Part shown: piece after piece, positions 21,836 through 32,480 of the stretch
Position numbering within the stretch: position 1 is the stretch's first letter
Layout of the letters: each line of letters opens with the position of its first letter
Source of the DNA: Hsuehochloa calcarea
Lineage: Eukaryota; Streptophyta; Magnoliopsida; Poales; Poaceae
Assembly (NCBI GenBank): GCA_036346395.1
Contig: CM070605.1
Coordinates: forward strand, 4,154,001 to 4,218,000
Direction of reading: 5' to 3'
DNA length: 64,000 bases
The notes under the pieces: model-generated
Seen by the model: only the letters and a program-made list of their open reading frames with translations
The model's database searches: none
What the model was told of the DNA's origin: nothing
Translations under genes and position numbers: made by a program

Positions 21836-22496
21836 TATAAAAGGATCGTGGGATCTAGGAACCCTAACTCACGCTTTCTATTTCTCCCGTGCCGCCACCC
21901 TCATCGATTTGTTTCTTTTACCTAGCGCTTAGGCCATCGCCACTTGCCGATCGCTGCGAGCAGAGCCACCTCTTCTTCGCTATCTGGCGTGGCGTGCGGC
22001 CGAACGTCTGTCGAACGCCATCGCTGCGTGGCAGAGTCGCCGCTCGTGTGCTATCGCCATCCGCATGTACGCGAGGAAGCCTCCGTTCTTTGTTAACACG
22101 CACGCGAAAGAAATCACGGTGGTGTCGCGGCGCAGCGTCGTCGCCGTACATGGGCGCCTCATCGTTAGTGTCGCTCGGTTCGCCGCTTGTGCAGTGCGTG
22201 TGATTTTGTGCTTCTTTTACGTGTTCCTTGCGATTACTACGACTAATAACGGGGGCTACAACTTGTGTGTACTTCCTTACTAGCTAATCAATGGGAGGTG
22301 CCGCTCTTGCATGCATGCACGTCATTAGTGGTACTAGCTAAGTGCTTTAGGCTGAATTAGTGTTGTGATTAGAGAGAAGTGCATACTGTACTGTGAACAG
22401 AGAGATGAATTAGATTATGCTAAGTAGTAGTTAACTAGTTGGCCGTAGCATTACAAGCATGCATGCATGTTTAAATAGTAACAATGAGACAGCAGC
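21836..22496 (+). repeat. LTR fragment with TATA box
   Basis: TATAAAAGG at 21836 is followed by aaccctaactcac and C/T-rich leader-like DNA (tttctcccgtgccgccacc). This resembles the promoter and R region of an LTR in plus orientation. The small frames at 21889-22283 are not conserved with copy 3 (53528-54187) and are rejected as genes. Confidence 0.45.
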
Positions 22497-23866
22497 TAAT
22501 TGGTGTTACATGCTCTGTATAAACGTATTTCTCTGAGATATTAAAGGAGAGAGAGGAGCTAGCATGATTTGTTGGAACAGTAAGGAAGAATATTAGGATG
22601 TTTATAGTCAAGGAGATATCGAACAATAGATTTGTTTTGGTATGCTGTCCTGTTGTACGATTTATTCGGGTACTTTAAGGGCGAATTTTGGGAATATCAT
22701 CTACTAGTTAATTGTAGATAATTTTGATATCTTTCTATATCATATTTAATCATGTCAAGCGGACAACTATAATTTGAGTTATAAATTTTGCAAGACTGCT
22801 GTCTTTGTAGTTGTCGTCTTTCGGTACTGTTTTGGTAGGCTGTAGATTAAAAATAGTAAACATGCTAATTAGAGTTTTTGATCTACATGAAAGATGTAGA
22901 TAATTGTCTAAGGGTTCTGTAGAATCTAAGAACTCGAGTTTCGGTTGGGTAAAACAAAAGTTATGAATTTAGTAAGATCCGTTGTCCCGGTCGTGAACGG
23001 AACAGGCGCCGAGGCTCTTATAGCCGATGGCGGGATGGAGCCGGGAAGGGGCCGACGTCGGGAGGAGGTGGCAGCATGGGCGTCGCGGGGACGGCCATGG
23101 CGGCGATTAGCGGCTGACCGGGAGGACGACGGACAACCCGGCGCAGGCCGACCGAGGACGCCAGATGGTTCGGACCGAGGCTTTGCCTCTTGGACCGGCG
23201 GCGAGGATGGCGCCGACATCATGGCGACAGGCGACGACCGGGCAGTGGATGCGACATGCGGTGGGGCGAAGCGAGGATGGTGCCGCAGCGGGTAGGTGGA
23301 GGTGGGGCGAGCGCAGAGGTGGGGCGGCGCTGGGGAAGATGGGCGGGAAAGCGGGCCGGCCGAGCCATAGAGGGGCAGATCTGGGCGGAGGCAGCGCTCA
23401 CAGGAGGATGGGAGGCGAAGGGGTCAGCGGAGAAGAACACAGAGGCGAGCGGACGGGGAAAAGAAGGAGTTGGCGAGTCGGGCCGGGCTGAGGGAATAAG
23501 AGGGAGAGGGGAGGGAGTAGGCCGGGCTGAGGCGGTGAGAAAGGGAGAGGGGAGGGGCACTGCGGGCCGGGAGGAGGTGGGCTGGAGGGATGGGCAGGCC
23601 GGGGAAATTGGCCCAGGAGGAAATGGGGGGAAGAGAAAAGGTAAGTGGGCCAAGAAAAATGGGTGGGCTCAAAAGGTTAGGGCTGGCCTAAGCAAAACAA
23701 GGAGAGGCAGATTCTGGGAGAGGGGTCCAAAATTCGAAACAGGTGATTTCAACTCGAATTTTGAATTTGGGATTTGAAAATAGGTTTGAAACACAACCTG
23801 AGCTTAGGGGAAGCTCCGAGTTTTGGAATTTAAGCGGCAAAACGAAAATTGAAAACCAAATGGAGG
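22497..23866. other. Duplicon tail, GC-rich, missing between copies 3 and 4
   Basis: About 1.4 kb. The part at 22980-23700 is very rich in G and A on the plus strand and gives overlapping frames of up to 195 codons (23190-23777) by composition. No domain is recognisable. It resembles a GC-rich LTR or leader. At 54181-54190 the sequences flanking this block are joined directly. Confidence 0.4.
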
Positions 23867-25464
23867 TGTAATACCCCGAAGGTGATTCGGCTTATTAGAA
23901 GAAGTTTCGGAAGAGGGAGCTAATCGAAAAACCAGAATCATCTTTTCACCGGGGGGTTTTCTGTGATTTCACAAGAACTGGGCTCAGGCCACGGCCAGAG
24001 GGGACCATGTGGTGGCCGGCCATAAGAGGGGGTTCCCACCCCAAACCCTAAACTCCACATTTCTCTCCCTCCCCTTTGGAGCCGCCCCTTCCCCCTTCTT
24101 TGCACCGCCTTGTACGTCGATTTTGGGTAAGATACGTTCGTTTTCTGTCTGTCCATATCTTGAAAGTTGTAGGTATTTTTCTTAGCTTTCCATAGCCACC
24201 GAGATCACATGATTCCGCCTTACGGTTTAGGAGATATTTTTTTGTGCGCTGCTGCTTACATGCATCGACGAGAAGGATCTGTCGGCTTGATCCTAGGTTT
24301 TGATTTAGTTAGAGGCATTTCCGTAACCTCCACCCCAATAAGTTATTGTATCCCTTTAAATTATATTTCAAAGCTGATAAAGATCATCTCCATTGGATCA
24401 GATAATGAAAGTTATGATATTTTCTTTACCACTGCTCAATTCTCGCGTATAAATGTTAGCGTTTTCATCTATTGTTTAGACTACTCGTAGAGGCCGAATC
24501 TGGGGTTTTTCCTTCTAGAGTTTTATTCCTGGGAACGTTAGCTTTCTTTTGGCACCGAGATCAGGAAAATCGATCTGTAGTTTGGGAGATATGAATTTTG
24601 ATTACTAAATGTCGGTATGTCCGAAAACCGAGGTCGATGAGGTTTGTCCTCGATTTTGTTCAAATTAGGGCGAATCAGAACCTTCACCCAACTAAGTTAT
24701 TTTAGCCCTTAAAATTATGTTTCCAAGCTGATTAGAATAATTCTCATTGGGTCAATAGGTTGAAAGTTACGCCGTTTTCTTTATCTCGATCCGTATTCGA
24801 TGACGTAGATGGGATGTGTTTAGCTGATAATTAGCTCTGCTTTGGCCGAATCGGGGATTCGCCAACTAATGTTTTGTAGCCTGATCTGTTAAGATTCAGT
24901 GACCACTAGTTTCAGGTCTTTTAGAGTTACAGATAATTAATGGTGAATTTTCTCGCATCGCTGCTCGGAAGGGCTGAAATCGGTCAATAGTTTATTTTCA
25001 TTTTGGGTCTATGCGGTATATTGGATAGTCAGGGGTTATTGTAGAACACCGGTAGCAGTGTTATATCGTTGTTCTTATTTTGGTAACATGCTTGTGTAGG
25101 CGGCGAGGCATCATGTGTGGGAACACCTCCGTTGCCTACTAACGAGTCACAACGCGAAAGGCAAGTACTGTATGTTAACTGGTGTTGAATTCAAAGGAAT
25201 GCATAATGATATGTTGTTTACATGAATGTTCTTGTGCTTTGTTCATGGTGTTGATATACTGCAAGTGACTAGTGTGGCCTTATTGGTACATTATGTTGAG
25301 TGTGAATACATACTTATATTTGTTTACACATGTTGTTGAATGCCATGTGTCTTTTCCACTAATGTGTGTTATTCATTCATACCATGAGAAATCATCATGT
25401 TCATTCATAAAATTCATTATGACCACGGAAGTGGATTCTTTTGGTAAGTCCAATCAATTCCAGT

Positions 25465-25647
25465 ATGGGCATTTGAAAGACCCATCAATTCCAAAGATGG
25501 GCATTTGAAAACCCACCATTCCAATGTGGGTAGTGTTGACCACCATTCCAATGTGGCAACTTGGACACCGTATGAAACGTTCTTCATACAAAGGATTGGG
25601 TCCTCAGTACTTTGTGAAGTACGGGCTTAAGTGAACACCGACGGTGT
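25465..25647. repeat. Hairpin array in solo LTR
   Basis: Consecutive inverted repeats: CCCATC/GATGGG (25481-25501), ACCCAC/GTGGGT (25511-25531), GTTG-CCAC/GTGG-CAAC (25535-25560, one bulge), GTATGAA/TTCATAC (25570-25589), GTACTT/AAGTAC (25607-25622), ACACC/GGTGT (25635-25647). The second and third share the phrase ccaccattccaatgtgg. Confidence 0.8.
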
Positions 25648-25820
25648 ATCACTCGCTATACCCAGATATGCAAATGATAAGTCCATACCTTCAATGCATT
25701 CTTACATTTCATCCATTCATGTATTCATTCCATACGCATACATGTATGTGTTCCAATAATTGTTCGTAATTCAACCGAATTGTGTTGTCCACTCAATGCT
25801 TGATTATTCTTGTTTAGTAC

Positions 25821-25838
25821 TTGCCGAGTCTTCGACTC
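25821..25838 (+). promoter_or_regulatory. TTGCCGAGTC hairpin near solo LTR end
   Basis: TTGCC is followed by GAGTC, a 3-nt loop and GACTC, then accc and ttgctttg. It lies about 360 nt before the LTR end and matches the element at 1048-1063 in layout. Confidence 0.55.
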
Positions 25839-26194
25839 ACCCTTGCTTTGTATGTTTTAATTAGGTAATTGAGGAGGACGACAAGATGATTTGGTGGGGT
25901 AGTTCGCACACTACACTTCACTTTTATCCAATCGTAACAATTATTATTGCCATTCACCAAGTCAAATTGTTGAAATAAGTTCCGCATTGTAATAATCCTA
26001 TGTTAGTATCGTTTGATTGTTCGTGGTATTATGACCGCTTATCCATTTTTACCATGATTCTAGTGATCGCTCATTGTCTTTCCTTAGGAATTTATGTTGA
26101 TTGAATCTGGATAATATAGTTTTAATGCTATGCTTAGTCGCTTGATAGGTTTGCGTGACATTTTGGCTTCGAATAGCTGTGGTGTTACAGGAGG

Positions 26195-26649
26195 CACTAT
26201 TTGTCATCGAAAAACGGAATGTCACAAGAGGCTGCGCAAGAGGGTCGCCCGCACTGGAGGGAGGAGGAGCAACAGAGTACCGGATCTAGAGTGAGCCTCG
26301 AGCCGCAACAAAGACTAGATCTCGGAGCAGAGCTCGGGCGACGGTGCCAAGTGGAGAGCTCAACGGCCGCAGAGGCGAGGCATCGGGTAGAGGAGAGAAG
26401 GGCTCGGAGGTCATGCCGCGGCAGGAGCTCGGTGGAGGTGGCCCGAGCATGGGAGAGGTCGGCAACATGAGTGAAGAGTGGGGCCACGGCGGCGCTAGGC
26501 ATCGGGGTGGAGGAGAAGCCCGGAGCCGACGACACTGTGGCGCCGACTGAAAGCGCGGCGCGGAGACTGGCGGTGGATCCAGGAGTTGGGTTGGGGAGAG
26601 AAAAAAGAGAAGAGGAACCCTAACCCTAACCCTAACCTGCTTGATACCA
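26195..26649 (-). pseudogene. Copia-type leader and gag start fragment, copy 2 head
   Basis: The minus frame at 26197-26535 reads ...FSSTPMPSAAVAPLF and is Ser/Ala/Arg-rich. It follows the leader and the PBS at the LTR (26650). There is no domain match. The frame is not kept intact in the other heads, so coding function is doubtful. Confidence 0.45.
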
Positions 26650-26779
26650 TGTTAGGAATGGGCTTCTTATATTGCAAAGGGGCTAATGGGTCAGTATATA
26701 CAGGTACATAGAAGTAGCAAATATGCGGAAAACACCTAAACTAGGGAAAAATATCACAGCCTATACATTAAATCTAACA
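26650..26779 (-). repeat. Short copia-type LTR, copy 2 (best preserved)
   Basis: 130 bp with TGTTAGG at one end and CTAACA at the other. The minus-strand PBS TGGTATCAAGCAGG follows with no gap. Of the five copies this one has both ends intact. Confidence 0.7.
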
Positions 26780-26900
26780 GTACTATCAACAGCCTTAATT
26801 GTTAATAGGAGTGGAGAAGTGGGGAAAGTGTAGGAAGACAAAAAAAATTTGGCAAACTTTTTGTATTAGCTAAACCTAAAGATGAACAGTAGAACGAAAT

Positions 26901-27392
26901 ATCCCGGAGGATATTTCCAAGCTCACCGGACTTTTTAATGGCTGCACGTTCAACTCCCAGTGTCAACCTTCCAGTTGTGTGAAAGGTTGTCATCCATTGG
27001 ATCAGATTAATACAGTTCAATATTGGCAACTGCTCTATAAAAGACGGAACAAGTGATGAAGTGAAGAAGCATTCAGACGAAGAGAGCCAAGAACAAAGAG
27101 CGAGAAGACATGGCATGGTATTGACTTGGCTCATCTCAGCGACAGCGAATTCCACGGTGCCGGAGGTGAGCCGAGCCAATATCACTTCGTGTCCTCTTTC
27201 GTTCTGTAACTGCAAACGGTAAGTTCTTCCTGAGACCTCTTGTTGTTTATGCTGGAATTGCTTCCTTGCTTTATACCGACATGATGGTGGACTTCTTAAG
27301 AAAGAAAGGAGAAAAAAACAGAAACAATGATACTTTCTTGAATTATTCTTTTCTGTTTGCTGGAGCTGTTTTCTTGCTTGGTTCTCTTCCAT
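26901..27392 (-). pseudogene. Host-gene fragment, copy 2
   Basis: The minus frame carries LQNERGHEVILARLTSG, EMSQVNTMPCLLALC and CINLIQWMTTFHTTG up to SGELGNILRD, then leaves homology at 26900 where a deletion joins other duplicon sequence. It retains atcccggag, part of the 45-bp segment complete in copy 5, which shows that segment is ancestral. The upstream part of the frame (MEENQARKQLQ...) probably reads through intron. Confidence 0.5.
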
Positions 27393-27407
27393 TTTGATTC
27401 ATGGCAT

Positions 27408-27629
27408 TCACATTTGCTGATTCCATGTATGTTGTATAAAAGGCATAACGGATAATTTTGATATATTCTTCTGAGGTTTGCAAGAGGTAGAAACGATTAT
27501 TTGAACAAAATTCACCATGTAACGAGTAATCAGTTGTGTCATACTATATCTCTGTAATCTCTTCTTCCCAAATGACCAAGCTAGACTGCCATCCTCAGAA
27601 GGCAAGCTCAGTTGTGATGGAACTTGCAT
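27408..27629 (-). pseudogene. Second host-gene fragment, copy 2
   Basis: MQVPSQLSLPSEDG and SLAWSFGKKRLQRY, as in the other copies. The family is not recognised. Confidence 0.4.
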
Positions 27630-28042
27630 TCGTAATGTCGCAACTGTTCCACAAAAGCTGCAATTTGTTTGTAAGTATAACAGAGATGAAGAACCTCAGC
27701 ATTGACATGTGATGCATGGTACTGGCAATTTGAATGAACATTTTTTTTTGACACGAAAATAATCGGATTCCATTACCACAGGATAAGGGAATTACATATT
27801 GTTCCAAATGTCTGCGGAAACTAAAAGAAAAAGGGGGTTTCCATTTCTTCCTTCCCTGGTACTAGCACCAAGCTAACATACCGGAAGGAATGAAGGAAAG
27901 GAATAGTAAGCACCAAAAACAACCTATCCGAGCATAAGTCTACACTATGTAATTCCAATTACAAAATCCAATTCCAAAATCTAAAGAGTCCTTTTCTTTC
28001 TCTGAATCGCTGAGACGTGCCAAAGCTTCACAGGATCACCCA
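27630..28042. other. Duplicon spacer, copy 2
   Basis: Same sequence as in copies 3 and 5, including a poly-T tract near 27741. I see no gene in it. Confidence 0.4.
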
Positions 28043-28368
28043 CACCTAGGCCCGAGTAGGAGCTTGTTATTTCTTGTGCTTACTGCACAACCCAGAGAGT
28101 CCCGATACGGCCGATATCACCGATAATCGGAAAATTTCGGCCGAAATTTTCCAAAAAAAATTGAATTTTTCGGATTTTAAATTTTTTTAAAAATCAAATT
28201 CAAACAAAATTCAATCAAATTTGGCCAAAATTCAATCAAACCGAAATTTCGCACGGTATACAGTTCTACGGGGTTCAGAACCGAAAATCGGCCGATTTTG
28301 AATCCTGCCAACACCTTGGCCCGAGTAGGAGCTTGTTATTTCTTGTGCTTACTGCACAACCCAGAGAG
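28043..28368. repeat. Insert of about 210 bp flanked by 57-bp direct repeats, copy 2
   Basis: The segment cacctaggcccgagtagg to cccagagag occurs at 28043-28099 and again at 28312-28368. Between them lies an AT-rich insert with many ccgata, cggccga and aaatttcgg palindromic phrases. Equivalent structures are at 39091-39420 and 57386-57732; copy 1 has neither insert nor doubling. It could be a MITE or satellite-like element; the family is not recognised. Confidence 0.7.
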
Positions 28369-29150
28369 AACTGACAAATATTGATCTCGTTCTTTTGCTC
28401 TGAATATAGCAAATCTGCCATTTGTATAACACTGCGCTACATGCAATGGTCACTGGTAAAAAAACACTTAAATCAGATTTTCACAGGTTATTAACAATGG
28501 AGTACCTTCCCCTTTTCTTTCTGTATAGGCATTAAAAATTCTGATTATGACCATATAGTGCCAAACATGGTAAACTTATGAAATATATTGGTAAGGAAAA
28601 TAATTTATTCAGCAATGGCAAAGAAGATGCAAAGCAAATTGAGTATTTATCTAAGAAAAAACTAGTGCACAACACTCACAGGTTGTACATAAAATGCAAA
28701 AGAAACAATAGCACTGGGTGCACCAACATTCTATGGATGAAGGACATGAAGATACAACTATTCAACTTGTTGCGGCCTTCATTTTTTTTTCTGTATAATA
28801 ATATAATTGCAGAGTTAGTATACAAAACCATACTTTCCTGACAGGAAGTCATTGAAAATTTGAAAACAACGAAGCCCACATGTTTCAATTTTCGAAATGG
28901 ATGCCACCGACATCACGTCTCAAAACAAGAATACGAGACTAAATATCATCCATGTGTCACTGACATGTGGTTCTGAGCTCCACATGCCATCCTCGCATTA
29001 ATTGGATGTTATTTTCCAATTATACATATTTTCCGTACTAAACTAATTTTCTCCAATACTAACGAGTTATGAAAAACTAACATTCATATTCATTGAAGAA
29101 AGGTAGCCCCATAACAGTTCTAGGAAGGATACACCTTAAAATGTCATATC
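28369..29150. other. Duplicon spacer, copy 2
   Basis: Corresponds to 7330-8325 of copy 1 with a single 196-bp unit. No gene is seen. Confidence 0.45.
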
Positions 29151-29549
29151 TGAAAGGATCAAACTCTTGAACCTTGCAGTCAAGCTGATTCTGCACTACT
29201 TCAAAACTTGGGTTTCTTCACAAGAAAATAGAACCCGAAATTACAGAACACAATGAGACAAGAACGATTTAACTCTGTAATCTCAATTCTTTTCGTATCT
29301 CAATGGATACAACTTTTCTGCTTTCATTACTATATATAGAGGTTTCTCAAACCGAGTTTTGAGATCAAGATGCAAACGGACTTAAGAATCCGAGTTTGAA
29401 TCGAGAGGTAAAAACTGGATGAGTTACTGATCAAACCGACAAGGAGACAAACTGAAAATCTACGTAACCAACTCAAACCGAGTTGAAAGTTCAAGTTACT
29501 GAAGACCAAAACAAAACTAAAACAAATAGATAACAAGTTTAATCTAACA
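29151..29549 (-). repeat. Copia 3' LTR, complete
   Basis: Plus-strand ends are TGAAAGGATC and AATCTAACA, so on the minus strand it reads TGTTAGATT...CTTTCA. Length is 399 bp. A purine-rich AGGGGTGATT directly upstream on the minus strand (29550-29559) is the polypurine tract. Confidence 0.9.
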
Positions 29550-29579
29550 AATCACCCCTAAACTTGTTATCCTAACTTC

Positions 29580-30266
29580 ACATCCGTAATACCTATCTTC
29601 TGTCTCATCTCTAAAAATTTTATGCGACCAAGTGCTTTGGTTAGCAAATCGACTGTTGATCTTGAGTGACATACTCCACTTCGACCTTTCCATCCTCAAT
29701 ACATTCACGAATAAAATGATATCTTGTATCAATGTGTTTACTCTACCATGATGAATCTGGATTTTTGCATAGTGAAATTCTTGACTTGTTATCAATCATT
29801 AATTTGAATTTCTCCGGTTGCTTCATTTGAGATCTCCATATAGTCGACTTAGCCAAATTCCTTGACATGTTTGCCGCAGTAGCGACTATATACTCACTTC
29901 ACGGGAGGAGAGAGCTACTATTTTCTGCTTTTGAGAAGCCCATGTAACCAAACTTTGACCAAGAAAAATGCCATTCTGTAGTACTTTTAGGTCATCAATA
30001 TCACCCGCTAAGTCACTATCACAAAACCTACTAGTTTTGGTTCCACCATCACCTCTTTTATAAAAACAACCATAACCTTTTGTACCACTTATGTATCTTA
30101 GGATATGTTTTATAGCACCATATGTTCATCAAGAGGTTCATCCATATATCTACTTACAATGCCCATTTGCATAAGCAATATCCGGCCTTGTATTTACTAA
30201 GTATCTCAAACTTCCAACAATACTCCGATACTCGCTTTATCCACTGAATTTCCACCACCCTTTTAC
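29580..30266 (-). pseudogene. Copia RNase H domain, decayed
   Basis: Scattered over several minus-strand frames are YRSIVGSLRYLVNTRPDIAY, SRYMDEPLDEH, SDLAGDIDDLKST, SREVSEY-like remains and KHIDTRYHFIRECIEDG. These are standard landmarks of the end of the copia RT and its RNase H. Stops and frameshifts interrupt them, and the end of pol is degraded before the 3' LTR. Confidence 0.85.
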
Positions 30267-31004
30267 TCAATTTCGATGACTCTCCATGGGACTTTGACAA
30301 GGATTACAATCAATCATGCTCATTAAAGATAATATTTTGGTTGCATAACCTGTTTGGCAGATTGAGATGGATCCTTCTCCTTGCTTCACCTCAATTCCCA
30401 AATAGTAACTCAATGGTCCAAGGTCACTCATTTTGAATACTTTCCTCATTTGGTCCTTGAACTCAATTATGTCTTTGATGTTTGATCCAGTAATGATCAA
30501 GTCATCAACATATACACCAACTATTAGAATTTTGTTTTCAACCACTCTCTTGTATACAGCATGTTCAATAAGACTTTTCTTAAAGCCCAGTGACATAAGT
30601 GATCTATCCAGTTTCAAATTCCATGCTCGAGGTGCCTGTCGTAACCCATATAATGCTTTCTTAAGCCTCAACACATACCGTTCAAAACCCCTTTTAATAT
30701 ATCCTGGTGGTTGTTGAACATATACTTCTTCGGCTAGATCTCCATTAAGAAATGCCGACTTAACATCCATATGGTGCACCTCCCATCCTTCATGAGCTGC
30801 TAGAGCTAATAGTAATCGAACAGTTTCTAATCTGGCCACCGGAGCAAACACTTCATCAAAGTCAACTCCTTGTTTTTGAGCATAACCCTTTACTACCAAA
30901 CGTGCTTTATATTTGATAATATTCCCTTTGCTGTCTTTCTTGAGCTTAAAAATCCACTTCATACCTATGGGCTTTGGTCTATTGGTGGTTTTACTAATTC
31001 CCAT
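30267..31004 (-). pseudogene. Copia reverse transcriptase domain (RVT_2)
   Basis: A 245-codon open stretch. Around residues 15-60 are MKWIFKLKKDSKG and YKARLVVKGYAQKQGVDF; at 80-89 is the catalytic DVKSAFLNGD; at 116-128 KALYGLRQAPRAW; at 165-168 the YVDD active site. Length and order match the RVT_2 family of plant copia elements. The frame is cut off from integrase upstream by stops around 31005-31214 and from RNase H downstream, so it is part of a dead polyprotein although its own active-site residues are intact. Confidence 0.95.
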
Positions 31005-31214
31005 GTCTCATTTTCCGAATAGATTTCATCTCTTCTTCAATTGCATTTCTCCAATTAGGTTCTTTCACACTTCTTCAAAGCATGTTGGCTCCTCCAAAGC
31101 AAGCAAACACATAGCCAAAATTGAGATTCCATTGGTTCGGTTTCATCATAGATATCCTTCAAATTTACGAATCGGTTTATACGTTACGTGGATGAGTCCA
31201 GATCGAAGAGTAAT

Positions 31215-32480
31215 CTAATTGGTTGGTAAGGAATGAGTAATACCTGGTATTTCAAACACTTGTGACTCGGGAGTACTAGGACTATTAACCTGAGGATCCA
31301 TAGTTTCAAAGTTTCCATCAGTTCCTTCGGTTATGTCCCTATCTGAAGCTTCATCGGTACTAACAGGAGTTTGATAGACTACAGTGAAAGTCCCCATATT
31401 ACTCTCCTGTAATTTTCCTTGCGCCTGTTCAGAATTCCAATTCCAGTGCTTGCTCTCATCAAAAACAATATCACGACTGATATGAAGTCTTTCAGTATTT
31501 GGATCATAGCATCTATATGCTTTGGATCCCGGCTCATATCCAATAAAAATCATTGCTTTGCTTCTATCTTGCAGTTTCGACAAGTGAGGAAGAACAGTTT
31601 TCACATGAGCAATGCATCCGAACGTTCGTAGATGACTTATGTTTGGTTTCCTTTTGTGCCAGACCTCATACGGTGTCTTTCCCTGAATACTTTTTGTGAA
31701 TGCTCGATTTAACAAATAAACTGCGGTGGTCACTGCTTCTCCCCAAAAATATGCCGGCATCTTTTTATCTTTCAGTAAACTCCGAGCCATAGCAACCACT
31801 GTCTGATTACGTCTCTCAACCACCCCGTTCTGCTGTGGTGTATATGGAGCTGTGGTAAACCTCCTTACACCTTGATCTTCACAAAACGACTCAAACTCCT
31901 TTGAATGGAACTCCCCCCCACGGTCTGTTCTAAAAGCCTTTAGTTTGAGATTAGTTTCCACCTCTGTTCTTGTCTTGATTTTCATGAATGCACCAAAAGC
32001 TTGACTCTTTTCCTTTAGTAGAACTATCCACATGTATCTAGAGCAATCATCTACCATCAGCAGAAAATATCGATTTCCTCCGGGAGTTTCTGGTGAAATT
32101 GGACCACATAAATCCCCATGAATCAATTCAAGCAAATTATCAGCCCGAAATAGTGATTTCTGAGGAAATGACTTTCTCTTCTGCTTACCAACAAGACATC
32201 CTTCACAAATTTGTTCAATATGATCAATCTTTGGTAGTCCTACTACCATCCCCTTTTGTGACATACTTTCCAAAGCTCGGAAATTCAAATGTCCATATCT
32301 CTTGTGCCAAAGCCAAGCTTCACCGTTATCTTCAGATAGCAGGCATATCGGTTTTGTTATGTGCAGTTCCAAAACATATAACCTGTTCCCCGATCTCTGC
32401 ACATTGGCTATCATTCTCTGTTCACCATCGTGAATTGTCAGATTTCCTCCAACAATCATTATCTTGCGTACCACCTTCAT
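31215..32480 (-). pseudogene. Copia integrase region
   Basis: 421 codons. Residues 57-100 form the GAG-pre-integrase zinc finger (H59, H64, C92, C95; CEGCLVGKQ). The rve core follows with D123 (HGDLCGP), D186 (RTDRGGE) and E222 (GVVERRN), a D-D-35-E arrangement. Then come YEVWHKRKPNISHLRTFGC and the downstream GYEPGSKAYRCYDP block. It overlaps the gag-protease frame by about 60 nt in a different frame, so a frameshift lies near 32422-32480. The catalytic triad is present. Confidence 0.95.

Larger units (their letters stand above)
4525..23866. repeat. Duplicon copy 1 of a large tandem array
   Basis: This is the most complete copy of a composite unit found again at 26190-29150, 36948-54187, 54188-55192 and 55193-64000. 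The order is: copia-type head, host-gene fragments, gypsy gag start with PBS and long LTR, then nested LTR pieces. Copy-specific features are a 77-bp extra segment (5662-5738), an extra terminal exon (6692-6798), a LINE fragment (6840-7250), a 196-bp tandem duplication (7452-7843), and lack of the roughly 210-bp insert present in copies 2, 3 and 5. The tail at 22497-23866 has no counterpart between copies 3 and 4. Confidence 0.85.
23867..26189 (+). repeat. Solo LTR, 2.3 kb, with perfect target-site duplication
   Basis: Starts TGTAATACCCC and ends GGTGTTACA, flanked on both sides by GGAGG (23862-23866 and 26190-26194). This is the signature of LTR-LTR recombination leaving one LTR. Plus orientation is inferred from the terminal GTGTTACA and the TTGCCGAGTC hairpin at 25821-25838. 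It contains the hairpin array at 25465-25647 and an imperfect internal repeat (24338 and 24693, taagttatt...ccaagctgat type). It split copy 1 tail from the copy 2 head. Confidence 0.9.
26190..29150. repeat. Duplicon copy 2, truncated
   Basis: Contains head, gene fragments and part of the spacer. It stops at atgtcatatc, where a copia LTR begins. The next expected bases (aatatatacc, as at 8325, 40203 and 58499) are missing from the window on the far side of the copia element. A deletion near 26900 joins the LTR flank straight to atcccggagg and removes the 57-bp repeats. Confidence 0.85.

Noticed and set aside
23190..23777. 195-codon open frame in GC-rich DNA
   Set aside because: Several overlapping frames on both strands are open through G-rich composition. 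No domain, low-complexity Gly/Arg/Glu content, and no counterpart between copies 3 and 4.
26615..26640. CCCTAA repeats (also near 4860, 37278, 54618 and 55524) as interstitial telomere sequence
   Set aside because: Only about three units, of CCCTAA type and not the usual plant CCCTAAA, always at the same place in the leader next to the PBS of the short LTR. They are part of that element.
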